Shown one piece after another: positions 36,301 to 48,088 of a DNA stretch of 64,000 bases. Below the pieces are notes generated by a model. That model saw only the letters and a program-made list of their open reading frames with translations. It searched no databases and was not told the DNA's origin. Every line of letters starts with the position of its first letter. Within the stretch, counting starts at the first letter, position 1. The stretch is from contig CM074864.1 of assembly GCA_037501455.1 (NCBI GenBank), forward strand, positions 29,940,001 to 30,004,000. The letters are read 5' to 3'. Source of the stretch: Lantana camara (taxonomy: Eukaryota; Streptophyta; Magnoliopsida; Lamiales; Verbenaceae). Both the position numbers and the translations under genes were made by a program.

Positions 36301-36396
36301 TCGCTGTGAGTTTAGTTCATGTATGGATCATTCCATTTCATATGTGGACTGAACTCATAGTGCGGGGGATGTGGTGCTCTCGTCGCGGGTGCTACA
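33359..36396 (+). mobile_element. Element H, LTR 3
   Basis: This is the third 3038-bp LTR, ending GCGGGTGCTACA at 36396. It is followed by ATGAA (36397-36401), the right-hand copy of the duplication that precedes LTR 1, which shows that the 16-kb three-LTR block is one flanked unit. Confidence 0.95.
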
Positions 36397-36493
36397 ATGA
36401 AAATCAAAGAAATGAACAATTAATAATTAAATTACAACTCGCAAACGCACACGTGTCGTTCATACCTGAATTACCGAAAGCTGGGGCGTTACA
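36397..36493 (-). mobile_element. Element C 5' LTR, final part
   Basis: It resumes with ATGAAAATCAAAG as in the intact copy at 12941-12953 and ends GGGGCGTTACA. GGGTA (36494-36498) follows, the right-hand duplication of C. Confidence 0.95.
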
Positions 36494-37380
36494 GGGTAAC
36501 TCGAGAGCTATCCTCACCAATTGGGATGACCCCCGAACCCTCTAGGAGATTAGGGGAGGAAGGAGTTCCGGTTTAGGGATTCATGTACCCTCTGCCCAGA
36601 TTGATTGGATGGTGGGGCCTTGCAATCCCACCATCACCCGGAGGAAGAAGGTGTTATTGAACTTGCTAATTGTGCACAGTAATAAATTGCTTGATCACCT
36701 AATCACCTAATAATTGATTGATTGATTGATTGTACACAGTCGGTGTAAGGTTGGAGAATTGCCCCACTCGCCGGGCCACAATTGATTGTATTGAATTTAT
36801 TAAATTGCAATTGAATTAGTTGTAACCTCGGGCGATAGAATCTCTTATTTTACTAAATTGTATTGTTTTTCCGAAAATTATTACCTGAGATTATAACTTG
36901 CATGTATGTGCGCTTATAACTATTTATACCCCTCGCTCAGTCCGTGTTAGACTGACACCTCGACTTTTCAGTTGTTTTGCAGGGCGTGCTAGGCGGGAAT
37001 TAGAGTCTAGAGGGTCTTTAATTCGGGTCTAGCACACTTCATTCTCACATTTTGTTCATGTATAGTTTGGGGATATTTTGTATCTTGTCTTGTTACCTAT
37101 TTTGGAGATGATATTGTATTGATAGTGTGAATGTTGGTACCTAGTAGTAAATAAATAAATATGGTACCTATACGTATCGAATGAATGTTATTGCTTCCGC
37201 TTTTTATTTACTCTGATCTGATTGTTGGTTGGTTTTAAATTGAGGGTACCCGCCTAGCTTAGTGTCATTTTTATTGTCTCCCATTCGCTATAGTGTTGAT
37301 TCATGTGTGGATTATCCATTTCATATTTGGATTGAGACTATAGTGCGGGGGATGTGGCGCCTAGCGTTCCGGGTGTTACA
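36494..37380 (+). mobile_element. Solo LTR B, final part
   Basis: It continues LTR B from the GGGTA point and holds the acceptor-like CTTTTCAGTTGTTTTGCAG (about 36965-36983), GCTAGGCGGG, CCCGCCTAGC, the terminal hairpin and the end GGGTGTTACA. It is followed by the TTCCT duplication at 37381-37385. Confidence 0.93.
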
Positions 37381-37408
37381 TTCCTCCAGCTTCTCGTACT
37401 CGCAGGTT
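37381..37408 (+). pseudogene. Short gag remnant at a deletion junction
   Basis: About 28 bp continue the gag reading interrupted at 8802 (encoding the PASRTRRL-type segment) and then jump directly to integrase sequence near 37409. The removed stretch, judged from element C, would include the rest of gag up to this point, the start of element D and its PR, RT and RNase H. The exact breakpoint is uncertain by several bases. Confidence 0.65.
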
Positions 37409-38781
37409 GGTTTTAAATCGGACTTCTTCGTTTCAAGAACCTCGTGGTCGTACCCGAAGAGTTGAAACGGGTATTGCTCGAAGAAGCTCACAAGTCAGCT
37501 TATTCTATCCACCCAGGAGGAAACAAGATGTATAAAGATTTAAGGCAATACTATTGGTGGCGGGGATTGAAGAAAGACGTCGCCGAGTATGTGAGACACT
37601 GTATGAATTGTCAGCAAGTGAAAGCCGAGTATCAAAAACCCGGAGGTCTTTTACAGCTGTTACCCATCCCCGAGTGGAAGTGGGAACAGGTGACGATGGA
37701 TTTTGTAACCGGGTTGCCTAAAGTGAAAGGTGGATTTGACGGCATTTGGGTAATCGTGGACCGTTTAACTAAGTCTGCACATTTTCTGCCGGTTCGGATG
37801 TCTTTCAAGATTCGTAAGTTGGCCGAGATTTATAACCGGGAGATTGTTAGACTTCACGGGATTCCAGTGAGTATCGTGTCGGATAGGGATCCGAGGTTTA
37901 CTTCTAAGTTGTGGCAGGAATTACGAGGAATTTTGGGGACGAAGCTAAACTTTAGCACTTCATTTCATCCTCAAACCGATGGTCAGTCCGAGAGGTTGAT
38001 AAGGTATTTGGAAGATCTACTTCGGGCTTGTTCCTTGGATTTTCAAACTTCGTGGCATGAGCAACTACCTCTTATTGAATTCGCCTACAATAACAGTTTT
38101 CAAGCCTCGATTGGGATGGCTCCTTACGAGCTACTCTACGGCCGGAAATGCCGTTCTCCGTTGTTCTTCGACCTTGAGGAGTGGAAGTGGACTAAACAAG
38201 AAGGCGTGAAGAAGGATGAGAAATTGGAAAAACCTTCTAAAGCCGTTCGGGAAATGATTGAGAAAGTTCAACAAATTCAACAACGAATGAAATCAACTCA
38301 AGATAGACAAAAGAGCTACGCCGATCGTCGCCGAAGGGATCTTGAATTCGAAGTTGGAGACCGGGTATTGTTGAAAGCATCTCCACGGAAAGGATTTGCT
38401 CGTATCGGGCGAGGAGGAAAGCTTAATCCTCGTTATTTAGGTCCTTTCGAGATTCTTGAAAGAATTGCTGAAGTAGCTTACCGATTAGACCTACCACCGA
38501 GTCTCACGGGGATTCATAACGTATTTCACATTTCTCAACTAAGGAAATACTACCCCGATGGGACCGAGATCATACCGGTTGAAGAAGTGGAATTGGAACC
38601 GAATTTGACATTCGTGCAATGACCGGTTAGAATCTTGGATACAAAGTTTAAGGAACTACGGAACCGGAGAATTCCTGTGGTTAAGGTCCTTTGGAGAAGT
38701 GATCAAACCGAAGAGGCTACTTGGGAAACCGAAGAGAAGATGAAACGGTTTCATCCGGAGTTGTTCTCTTCCGATCAGTGA
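37409..38781 (+). pseudogene. Element D integrase and chromodomain (5'-truncated)
   Basis: This fragment begins just before the integrase N-terminus. Counting from VVPEELKR (37444), the zinc finger ligands are H16, H23, C53 and C56, and the catalytic residues are D86, D147 and E183, with the 35-residue spacing expected of Ty3/gypsy integrases. The core and the GPY/F-like region (RYLGPFEILERI) are intact. A TGA at 38620-38622, probably from an Arg codon, cuts the protein just before the chromodomain, which continues in frame to the natural stop at 38779-38781. With RT and gag missing the fragment cannot support transposition. The ending FSSDQ resembles element C more than A or G. Confidence 0.92.
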
Positions 38782-38815
38782 ATCTGGGGACCAGATTCTT
38801 CTAAGGGGGAAGGAT
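38781..38815 (+). promoter_or_regulatory. Pre-PPT hairpin and polypurine tract of element D
   Basis: AATCTGG and CCAGATT pair around GGA (38781-38797). The purine tract AAGGGGGAAGGA follows and then the LTR at 38816. Confidence 0.8.
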
Positions 38816-41540
38816 TGTAACGCCCCATATTTTCGGATTTCGAGTAAGCATGCCACGTGTGTGTTTTGTTGATTTTATATTAATTATTTAATTCTTGCAT
38901 TCATTAATTAAATGTGACATGATCATTTTATAAAATTGCATTTTCTAAAGTTGTGAAAATTATTTCATTTCATGATTTATGTACTAGAATTGATTAATTG
39001 ATTATGTGACATTAATTGATCATTTCCTTGAACTATGGGATTAATTGCATAAGAGGGCTTGGTCTTTGATTATTTAACTTCTCTAACTTGTACTTGATTG
39101 CCTAACTAGTAAAATGGGAGGATTTATGTGCAATTAATTAGGATGACTCATAAAGTGGGAAGCATTAATATCTTCATTTATATCATATTTTAATCCATTA
39201 CACGCAAGACATACATACACATTTGCTCTTGCTTCCATTTTGATCGATCAAATTTGCCAAGAGAAGAAGAAGGAGAATTTCATGCTTTGAGATATTTGTT
39301 GGATTGATCATTCATAATGAAGCATCATCATCCTCATTCAAGCATATCAACTCTTCTTTCTTCATTTCAAGGTGAATATGAGCTTGCTTGATTGATTTCT
39401 TGATTAATTTGATAGCTAGGGTTATGATATAAATTGGGTGAATTGTGTTTTAGTTGTTGGAAGTGTGAATACTTGATCCTAGCTTGAATTTGATGCATAA
39501 ATATTGAGGTTTATGGACTTGTAGCATAAGTTGATAAATTGAGCTCATATGTGTGATTCTTGATGATTAATTAGTTATGGACATGAATATGTGGAACTTT
39601 AGTGAGTATTGAACTTGTATATATATATGTTGCATGAATTATGGCATTTGGATTGATTAGAATTGGAATTGGTTGATTGTTTGTTGTGGTTCGATTTTTG
39701 CTCTGTTTTTCTGCCTCTTCTCCCCTGTTCCAATTCCTCTGATTTTTTTACTGTAGAAAATATTTGAAGTGTAGAGTACTCTCCTTTTTACGGCTCGTCA
39801 ATATCTATTTTCGTTTGTGAGTTATGGCCGTTTTAATTTGGTGCCGCCAAACTGTCGCGATTCTGCGCTGATCCAATTTAAAACCGATTTGTGGCTTGAT
39901 CAGAGAGACTAAATGATGGAAGTTTTTAAAACTGTTTTACTGGTGTATTTCTGGGTATGTTGTAGATATCTCCACCAATGTTCAGATCGTTTCGACTTCG
40001 TTTGATAAGGGAACGACGATCATCTTTCACTAATAGCGCTGCAGGAAATTTTCTGCTTTGTGTCATATTCAAACAAAATCTGGTATTTACTCGGGGTGAA
40101 CTAGAATTTGAGCCTTACATCGTTGTAAAGATATGGTTGTCTAGGTTTCTAGGAATTTTGCGGTTCGTTAAAATTCATTCCGATGAAGGAGTTATGCTTA
40201 TTTGAATACAACGTGCGCATGTTGAAAATTTTCTGCATTAGTACCTACAAATTTCACATTTTGCTCCAATGCCTTAATTGATCCCAAATTGCTATTATAT
40301 GATACATTTCATGCAAAAACAAGATCATTTTGTGCCGTATTCATGATTCCACATCGTCTCGTTGCATTTCGCCGTTCGTCTTAATTGGTTCATACGAGTC
40401 GTGTCTCACTTGCACTTGTCATTGTTTGCACAGACCAACTTCCTGGTGACGAGGGGCCGGCACCTTAGGCGGTTTTCTCGATTGGTTTTGTCTGTACAGG
40501 TGAGGTTTAATTTCTAGTTATATAGAACCATATGACCCTTATATGGATTTTAAGCCAAAACGTATACGTATATCTATAGCTTTCCTTAAATGTTAATTGA
40601 TTTTCACTGAACGACTGTATTGTATTGAACCGACAGTTTTGACGAGTATATTGATTGCACTGTGGGCCCGAGGGTAGTAGCTTGAGCCAACCGGGAAAGC
40701 ATGGGCTGACGGGTAACTTCGGCTCTATCCTCACCATTTGGGATGACCCCTGAAGCCACTAGGAGATTAGTGGTGGAAGGAGTTCCGGGCTTTGGGTTTC
40801 ATGCGCCCTCTGCTCACACTGATTGGATGGTTGAGTCTAGCTAACTCACCATCACCCCGGAGGAAGAAGGATGGACCGAAACTGTTACGTGTGCACTGTA
40901 ATTGATTGCATGATCACCTATATAATTGATAACTTAATCATTGTACACTGTCGGAGTAAGGTTGGAGAATTGCCCTCACTCGTCGGGCCACTGATTGACT
41001 GAAATGTAATTGATTGATTGTTAAACTTGTTAGTCATAATCTCGGGCGATGTTATCTTTTTATTGAACTTATATTGTGGTTTTCATAACTCATTACCCGA
41101 GGTTAGGACTTGTGTGTTAAATGCGCTTATATGTATATACCCCTCGCTCAGTCTTCTTAGACTGACACCTCATTTTTTTCAGGTTTTGCTAAGGGAGTGC
41201 TAGGCGGGAAACTGTATCGTCCGGAGTCGTAGTTTCGGGTCTAGCACCTATGTTTGTCTTTACACACTTTTGTACCACTTATGTTCATCACTATTTTGTC
41301 ATGTATATATGGGAGATGATATTGTATTGATATGACGGATTGATTTTGAAACTTATGCTTCCGCTTATATATATCTTTCTGCATTGTTCTAAGTGGTTAA
41401 GGGTTAGTCCCGCCTAGCTCGGTTAGTTTTTTTATTGTCTCCGTTCGCTATAGCTTTGGTTCATATATGGATTGTCCGTTTCATATGTGGATCGAGACTA
41501 TAGTGCGGGGGATGGGACACCTCGCGTTTCGGGTGTTACA
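38816..41540 (+). mobile_element. Element D 3' LTR
   Basis: This 2725-bp LTR runs from TGTAACGCCCCATATTTTCGG to GGGTGTTACA. It is followed directly by the gag of A starting TCCAG (41541-41545), the expected right-hand duplication. The left-hand copy was lost in the deletion. The LTR differs from those of A, B/C and G and lacks the GC-rich palindromes, but it keeps the short exon-like unit (40434-40499), the GCTAGGCGGG/CCCGCCTAGC pair and the terminal hairpin. Confidence 0.88.
40434..40499 (+). other. Candidate short internal exon in LTR D
   Basis: This 66-nt block lies between GTTTGCACAG and TACAG|GTGAGGTTTAA. It is the counterpart of the blocks in LTRs A, B, E, F, G and H. Confidence 0.45.
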
Positions 41541-42352
41541 TCCAGGATGCCCTGAAAGCAGCCAATACGAGCACCTGGGCTAAAGCTACCGCAAAGGCTC
41601 TAAAGGTTGAGGATTCTCATAGTGCTACAAGGGCTACTCAGCATACTGGATAGGCTTCAGGCTCGAGAGCAGGTCAGGGATCGAGCTTAGGAAAGAGGCC
41701 GATGATTTACTCTGCCCCTCCAGCGCAGAGGGACTCGGGGAAGAAGTTTAAGACTGCAGGACTGTCACAGAAGGGTCCGAGAGCTCCAGCGCCACCACAG
41801 CCACCTCAGAAACCGGGCTGCAGATTTTGTGGGCTTCCTACACATAATTATGACAACTGCAGACGACGCTTAGGATTATGTTTGATCTGTGGGAGCGACG
41901 AGCACTTGGTTGATGGCTGTCCGGATCGTCGGGATCCGCCACCTGCAGGTCCGAGGCCAGTAGTGAGAGCTCGGGCTTATGCACTTGCTGGAGAGGAACA
42001 GGATGAGGAGATCGACCCTGCGGCGGTAGTTGAAGGTACCATTTGCATCCATGGCACGAACATCCATACATTGTTTGACCCAGTAGCTACACACTCCTTT
42101 CTTGCGCATTCTATTGCTATTACTTTACCTTTGCCTGCTATGTGTACTTCTGTGCGCTATTTAGTTAGCACTCCTTTCGGTAGTAGGCGAGAGACGGATC
42201 AGGTTTACAGGGATGTTCCAGTGGTGATTGAAGGCCGGGAATTCTTAACAGATTTTATTGTTATGCCAATGGAGAGATACGGGTCTATTCTGGGAATGGA
42301 TTGGCTATATAGGCATTGTGCTACCGTGGATTGTCGGGCAAAGAAAGTGTAG
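41541..42352 (+). pseudogene. Element A gag C-terminus and protease
   Basis: The gag of A resumes within the QDALKAANTSTWAK region. A TAG at 41651-41653 interrupts the Gly/Ser linker. Two CCHC knuckles follow (CRFCGLPTHNYDNC and [14 protein letters not shown]), then the protease with [16 protein letters not shown]. The residue after DP is Val where C and G have Gly, so the protease active site is broken. GMDWLYRH is present. A second TAG ends the segment at 42350-42352, in what reads as a Gln codon in G. Confidence 0.92.
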
Positions 42353-45300
42353 TTGGGTTCCGAGGTTATCACGGGCTGTACTTCGAAAACTGTACCCCTA
42401 CTTTCTTTTTCAGAAGCTCAGAAATTAGTCAAGGACGGGGCTACCGGGTTTATTGCTTATATTCTGAACAAGCCGAAGGATCAGGTGAAATTGGAAGACA
42501 CAGAAGTGGTAAAAGAATTTCCCGAGGTTTTCCCAGAGAAGTTAGATTCTTTGCCTCCTGAGCGAGAGATAGAGTTTGTGATCGATCTTTATCCGAATGC
42601 CGAGCCGTATTCAAAGACTCCATATCGGATGGCTCCAGCCGAATTGAAAGAATTAAAAGTTCAGCTCGAGGCACTTTTAGAAGTTGGGTACATTCGGCCC
42701 AGTTCTTCATCGTGGGGAGCACCGGTGTTATTTGTAAAGAAAAAGGACGGGACTTTAAGAATGTGCATCGATTACAGGGAGTTGAACAGGATGACTATTA
42801 AGAACAAGTATCCCCTCCTACATATCGAGGAGTTATTCGATATACTTCAGGGTTCCAAAGTCTACTCAAAATTGGATTTAAGACAGGGATACTATCAGCT
42901 GCGAATCCGAGCAGAGGATATTCCTAAGACCGGATTCAATACTCGATACGGGCACTACGAGTTCGTGGTTATGCCGTTTGGATTAACTAATGCCCCTGCA
43001 GCTTTCATGGATATGATGCACCGGATATTTAGGCCTTTTCTCGACAAATTTGTGGTGATAGTTATTGATGATATTTTGGTATTCTCAAAATCAGCCGAGG
43101 AGCACGCGAGACATCTTAAGCTCGTTCTTCAGACTTTAAAGGAGCATCAGTTGTTTGCCAAATTTAGTAAGTGTGAATTTTGGATCGATCGGGTTTCTTT
43201 CTTGGGATATGTAATTTCAGGAAAAGGGTTGGAAGTCGATCCCTCGAAAATCGAGGCCGTGCTCAAGTGGGAGAAACCAAAGAATGCCTCAGAAATTAGA
43301 AGCTTCTTGGGATTGGCCGGGTATTACAGAAGGTTCGTTCAGGACTTTTCTAAGATTGCTGCACCATTAACCCGATTAACAAAGAAGGATGTTAAGTTTG
43401 TCTGGGATGAGAAGTGTGATCAAAGCTTTAACTTTTTGAAAGAGAAGTTAGTCTCTGCTCCGGTGTTAACTCTACCCGAGGGTTCAGAGGAGTACGCAGT
43501 GTATACAGATGCTTCTAAAGAAGGCTTAGGTTGTGTTTTGACTCAGAAAGGAAAAGTGATCGCCTATGCTTCCCGAAAGCTAAAGGAATATGAAAGGAAT
43601 TATCCGACACACGACTTAGAGCTTGCAGCCGTGATCTTTGCTCTCGGGAAATGCAGACATTATCTTTATGGGACTTCCTTTCAGATTTTCACCGACCACA
43701 AAAGCCTTCAGTATCTATTCATACAGAAAGATTTGAATATGAGGCAACGGCGTTGGATGGAAAAGTTAGAAGATTATGATTGTACGATCAAATATCATCC
43801 AGGAAAAGCCAATGTGGTCGCCGATGCACTTAGCAGAAAGGCGAGTGTATCGAGTTTGGAAATAAAGGGAAGTGAGGAAGTTGCCCCAATTGTGTTAAAG
43901 GCTTGGGTTTCCAATATCACAATTCAGCCGGAATTGAAGTATCGGTTTTTTGAAGCTCAGAATAGTGATCCGGAGGTTCAGAAGCTTGTAAGTAAGGCTA
44001 GGGCTGATCAGGAGAGTCCGTTAGGGTTCGATGAGACCGGTTTGCTTCGATTTAAAAACAGAGTAGTAGTACCTGAAGAATTAAAACGGGTTCTACTTGA
44101 AGAAGCTCACAAGTCAGCCTATTCGATCCACCCGGGAGGAAACAAAATGTATAAGGATTTGAAGCAATACTATTGGTGGAACGGGATGAAAAGAGACGTG
44201 GCAGAGTATATGAAACATTGCCTGACTTGTCAGAAAGTGAAAGCTGAGCACCAAAAGCCCGCGGGACTTCTACAACCGTTACCTATTCCCGAATGGAAGT
44301 GGGAACAAGTAATGATGGACTTTGTTTCTGGATTACCGAAGGTTAAAGGCGGGTTTGATGGAATTTGGGTAATCGTGGATAGATTTACAAAGTCTGCTCA
44401 CTTTCTACCGGTTCGGATGTCCTATAAGATTCCAAAGTTGGCTGAAATCTATAACAAAGAGATTATTCGACTCCATGGTATTCCGATGAGCATAGTTTCA
44501 GACCGAGACCCGAGGTTTACTTCTAAGTTGTGGCAAGAGTTACAGGCCATTTTGGGAACGAAGCTCAAGTTCAGTACAACATTTCACCCGCAAACAGACG
44601 GTCAAACTGAAAGGTTAATCAGGTATTTGGAAGATCTTCTTCGGGCTTGCTCGATGGATTTTCAGAATTCATGGGCAGAACAACTTCCTTTGATTGAGTT
44701 TGCTTATAATAACAGCTTTTAGGCTTCGATCGGGATAGCTCCTTACGAGTTACTTTATGGAAGAAAGTGCCGATCTCCGTTGTTTTTCGACTTGGAAGAA
44801 TGGAAATGGTCGAAACAGGAAGGGGTAAAGAAAGGTGAAAGATTTGAGAGGCCTTCCAAAGTCGTTCAAGCTATGGTTGAAAAAGTACAAATGATTCAAC
44901 AACGGATGAAAGCCGCGCAAGATAGGCAAAAGAGCTATGCCGATAAGTGCCGAAGAGATCTAGAATTCGAAGTTGGTGACCAGGTATTCTTGAAGATGTC
45001 ACCAAGGAAAGGTTTCACCTGGATCGGGAAAGGAGGAAAACTTAATCCTCGCTACTTAGGTCCGTTCGAGATTCTTGAAAGAATAGGCGAGGTGGCCTAT
45101 CGACTGGACCTACCACCGAGTCTTACGGGGATTCATAACGTGTTCCATGTTACACAATTAAGAAAATATTACCCCGATGAGACCACGATTCTCCCCGTGG
45201 AAGAAGTAGAGCTGGAACCGAAATTTAACATTTGTTCAGAGGCCGGTTAGAATCTTGGATCGGAAATCTCAGGAATCGAGAAACCGGAGGATTACCATGG

Positions 45301-45398
45301 TTAAAGTTTTGTGGAGAAGTGACAAGACCGAGAAAGCTACGTGGGAAACTGAAGATAAGATGAAACGGTTCCACCCGTAGTTGTTCATGCAAGACTAG
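42353..45398 (+). pseudogene. Element A RT, RNase H, integrase and chromodomain (degraded)
   Basis: The frame is open from 42353 to a TAG at 44720-44722 and covers the reverse transcriptase, RNase H and most of integrase. The catalytic RT box reads VIDD (43061-43072) where C and G have FIDD, an unusual loss of the aromatic residue. The RNase H motifs [18 protein letters not shown] and ADALSRK are intact. Integrase keeps its HHCC finger and DD35E residues. After the TAG the frame continues ([16 protein letters not shown]) until an extra A near 45,228 shifts it just before the chromodomain. A further TAG lies at about 45,378 before the terminal stop at 45396-45398. No working Pol can be made from this copy. 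Confidence 0.93.
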
Positions 45399-45400
45399 AG

Positions 45401-45436
45401 AATCTGAGGACCAGATTCTTTTAAGGGGGGGAGAGT
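45401..45436 (+). promoter_or_regulatory. Pre-PPT hairpin and polypurine tract of element A
   Basis: AATCTGAGGACCAGATT (45401-45417) has one mismatch in the stem compared with C and D. The tract AAGGGGGGGAGAG follows before the LTR. Confidence 0.8.
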
Positions 45437-48088
45437 TGTAACGCCCCAGTTCCAGATGAACAGGTAAGCACGTCACGTGTGAGTTTTTAGCGTAGGATTT
45501 ATTTTATTTCTTTAATTTCATAATATTATTACGTGGCATTTCATATTTTTATAAAATTCACGAACATCATTTATCTGAATTAATTGAATTCATATCATTG
45601 AAAATATTATTTCATGACACGGAAAATATTTCTTGCATAAAAATCATAACCGAGAGTGTTGAATTACCGAATCGTCCCTACTTGATTTTCTTCCTAAACT
45701 TTAGGGACTTAATTGCATAGTTTTTCAAGGACCTAGTTGAATACATTTTTAAAACCTTATACCCTCAAGTGCATGACTTAAACAATAAAGGGATCAAGTG
45801 GTAAATATAGGCATTTCACATGTTTCAAAAATTGGATGGATCGATATATTTCTTCCATGTTCTTCCTTGATCAATTATCATCAAAATCTTCCAACATATT
45901 CATCTCTCTCACTCTCGGTTTGCTCAAGCAAAGAGAAGGAAAGAGAATTTTATCATTTCATCAAGAATCTCAAGAAATTTGCCAAGCTTTGGGAGTTAAT
46001 CATTTTCATCATCTATTTTCTCCATATTTTCATCTTCAAGGTTGGTATTTGCATGAATTGATGAGTTTGATCATATTTGACATAGCTAGGGTTTGAGGAT
46101 TATGTGTTAGATGTATTAATTCCAGTTGGAAGTATGATTAGGTGATGGTATATTGAATTATGGCATGATTTGTGCATGAATTTGTTGAGAATTTGAGCTT
46201 GAGTGATCAAGATGATCTTGAGCTAGAAATCTTGGAAACCTTGATGATATTTCATGTTTTAAGTGTTTAAGTGTTAGGTTATCATTTCTTGAACATATAT
46301 GCATCATATTTCCGGAAAATCATAGCTTTGTTGGTTGAAATAGGGAGTTTGGTTGCTTTGTTGATCATTCCCGAGAGCCTCTCCTGTTTTTGCTCTGTTT
46401 TGTAAGTTGCAGAAACTGGGAACGACCGTTCCCAGCCTCAAGGCATTGTGGGAACGGGTGTTCCCACTCTTTCAAATGAATTTAGGCGGCCGAGCATGGG
46501 AACGGCCATTCCTATTTTGGCCTTGGTGCCGGAAGGGCCGTTCCCAGCTATAGGCGCCCTTTTAAAAAATGAAATCGTTGGCGTGTTTTGGGGATTTATG
46601 GGAACGACCGATCCCATTTACAAAGGGGGTCCGGAACGGCCGTTCCCACCTGACTTGTAGAACAAAATTCTTTGCATAAAATTACAAAAATAGCCCCTCG
46701 ATCCGACGACTTCTTTGACCCCGAATTGCTATAATATGAACTAATATGTACTGAAACAACATGTTATCTTACCATATTGAATTTTCCTCAGCGTCTCGTT
46801 ACATTTCCACCGTTCGTCATATTTGGTCCATTTTAGGTCTTGTCTCATGTATACACGTCGTATTGCACAGGTCACGAGGGCGTGGACGAGGAGCAGGCTC
46901 CGTAGAGCATATCCTTGTTGTATTTTTTAAGATAAGGTGAGGTTTTGTTTTAGGTACATAGAACCCTACCACCTTTATGTGCTATTTTTGGCCAAAACTT
47001 ATTATATATAAACGTTTTCAAAGTTACAAACATTTCAAGCCATGATTATCATGATTTTCAAGCAAGTTTGGCGAGTACATGATTGCACGTGGGCCCGAGG
47101 GTAATTCTTGAGCCAACCGGGAAAGCAAGGGCTGACGGGTAACTCCTGAATTATCCTCACATTGTTGGGATCACCCCTGAAGCCACTAGGAGATTAGTGG
47201 TGGAAGGAATTCCGTGTCTAGGGAGTCATGTTCCCTACACACACCATGTCGTGGATAGTTGAGCCTTGCAAACTCACTATCACCCGGAGGAAGAAGGAGA
47301 CTGGGGATTAATCCGGCATGTCGAGTTATCCTCGGGTTATTGCATGATTTCAAGCATGAAATTGTCTATGTGAGCACTAAATTGAAATGCATGACCATAT
47401 ATTTAATTGATAAAGCAAGCACGTATTGTCACGTTTGGTGTAAAGGTTGGAGAATCGCCCCTTCTCGCCGGGGTCACATGTTCATGAAATGATCAAGTTA
47501 AATTATTAAAGTGATTAGTTGTAATCTCGGGTAAAGAACGAGTTTCTTGAACTATATATCTATTTCTTTACCAAGGCTTCACCCGAGGCTACAACTTGCA
47601 TGTGATGTGTGTTATATATATATATTGCCCCTCACTCAGTCTTCGGTAGACTGATACTTCACTTTTCAGGTAATTGAGTGTGTGGTCGTGCTAGGCGGGT
47701 GTCCGATCGAGTTTTGCATTGTCACGAGTCTAGCAATGTACCATCATGTATATATTTTGCTACCTATCATGTTATGATGTTTGATTGTTACATTTTGGAT
47801 ACTTGAGCATGTATAGAATATTAAGAGATGTTAATGTATTGATAGTTAAGTTGGTACCTATTATGTATCTATTCGGTAAATATGGTACCTATATGTATGA
47901 ATAGTTAATGCTTCCGCTTTCATTACCATGTTTGGTTTGATTTTGTTGGGGAGAGTGTCCCGCCTAGCCCGGTTATTTTAATTGTCACCCGTTCGCTATA
48001 GTTTTGATTTATGTATGAACTGTCCATTTCATGCGTGGATCGAGGCTATAGTGCGGGGGATATAGTGCTCTGGGGTTAGGGTGCTACA
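45437..48088 (+). mobile_element. Element A 3' LTR
   Basis: This 2652-bp LTR is highly similar to 5413-8065, with scattered substitutions by eye. It ends GGGTGCTACA and is followed by AGTAC (48089-48093), matching 5408-5412. It retains the CCCGCCTAGCCC box that is altered in the 5' copy (CCTCCCAGCCC near 7940). Confidence 0.95.
46416..46648 (+). repeat. Palindrome array, 3' LTR of A
   Basis: These are the same six units as 6393-6624 with several single-base changes, for example GGAACGGCCATTCC for the perfect third unit. Confidence 0.88.

Noticed and set aside
8803..37380. B as a full element with two LTRs and an interior
   Set aside because: Once C and H are removed only one LTR length remains between the two TTCCT copies, so it is a solo LTR.
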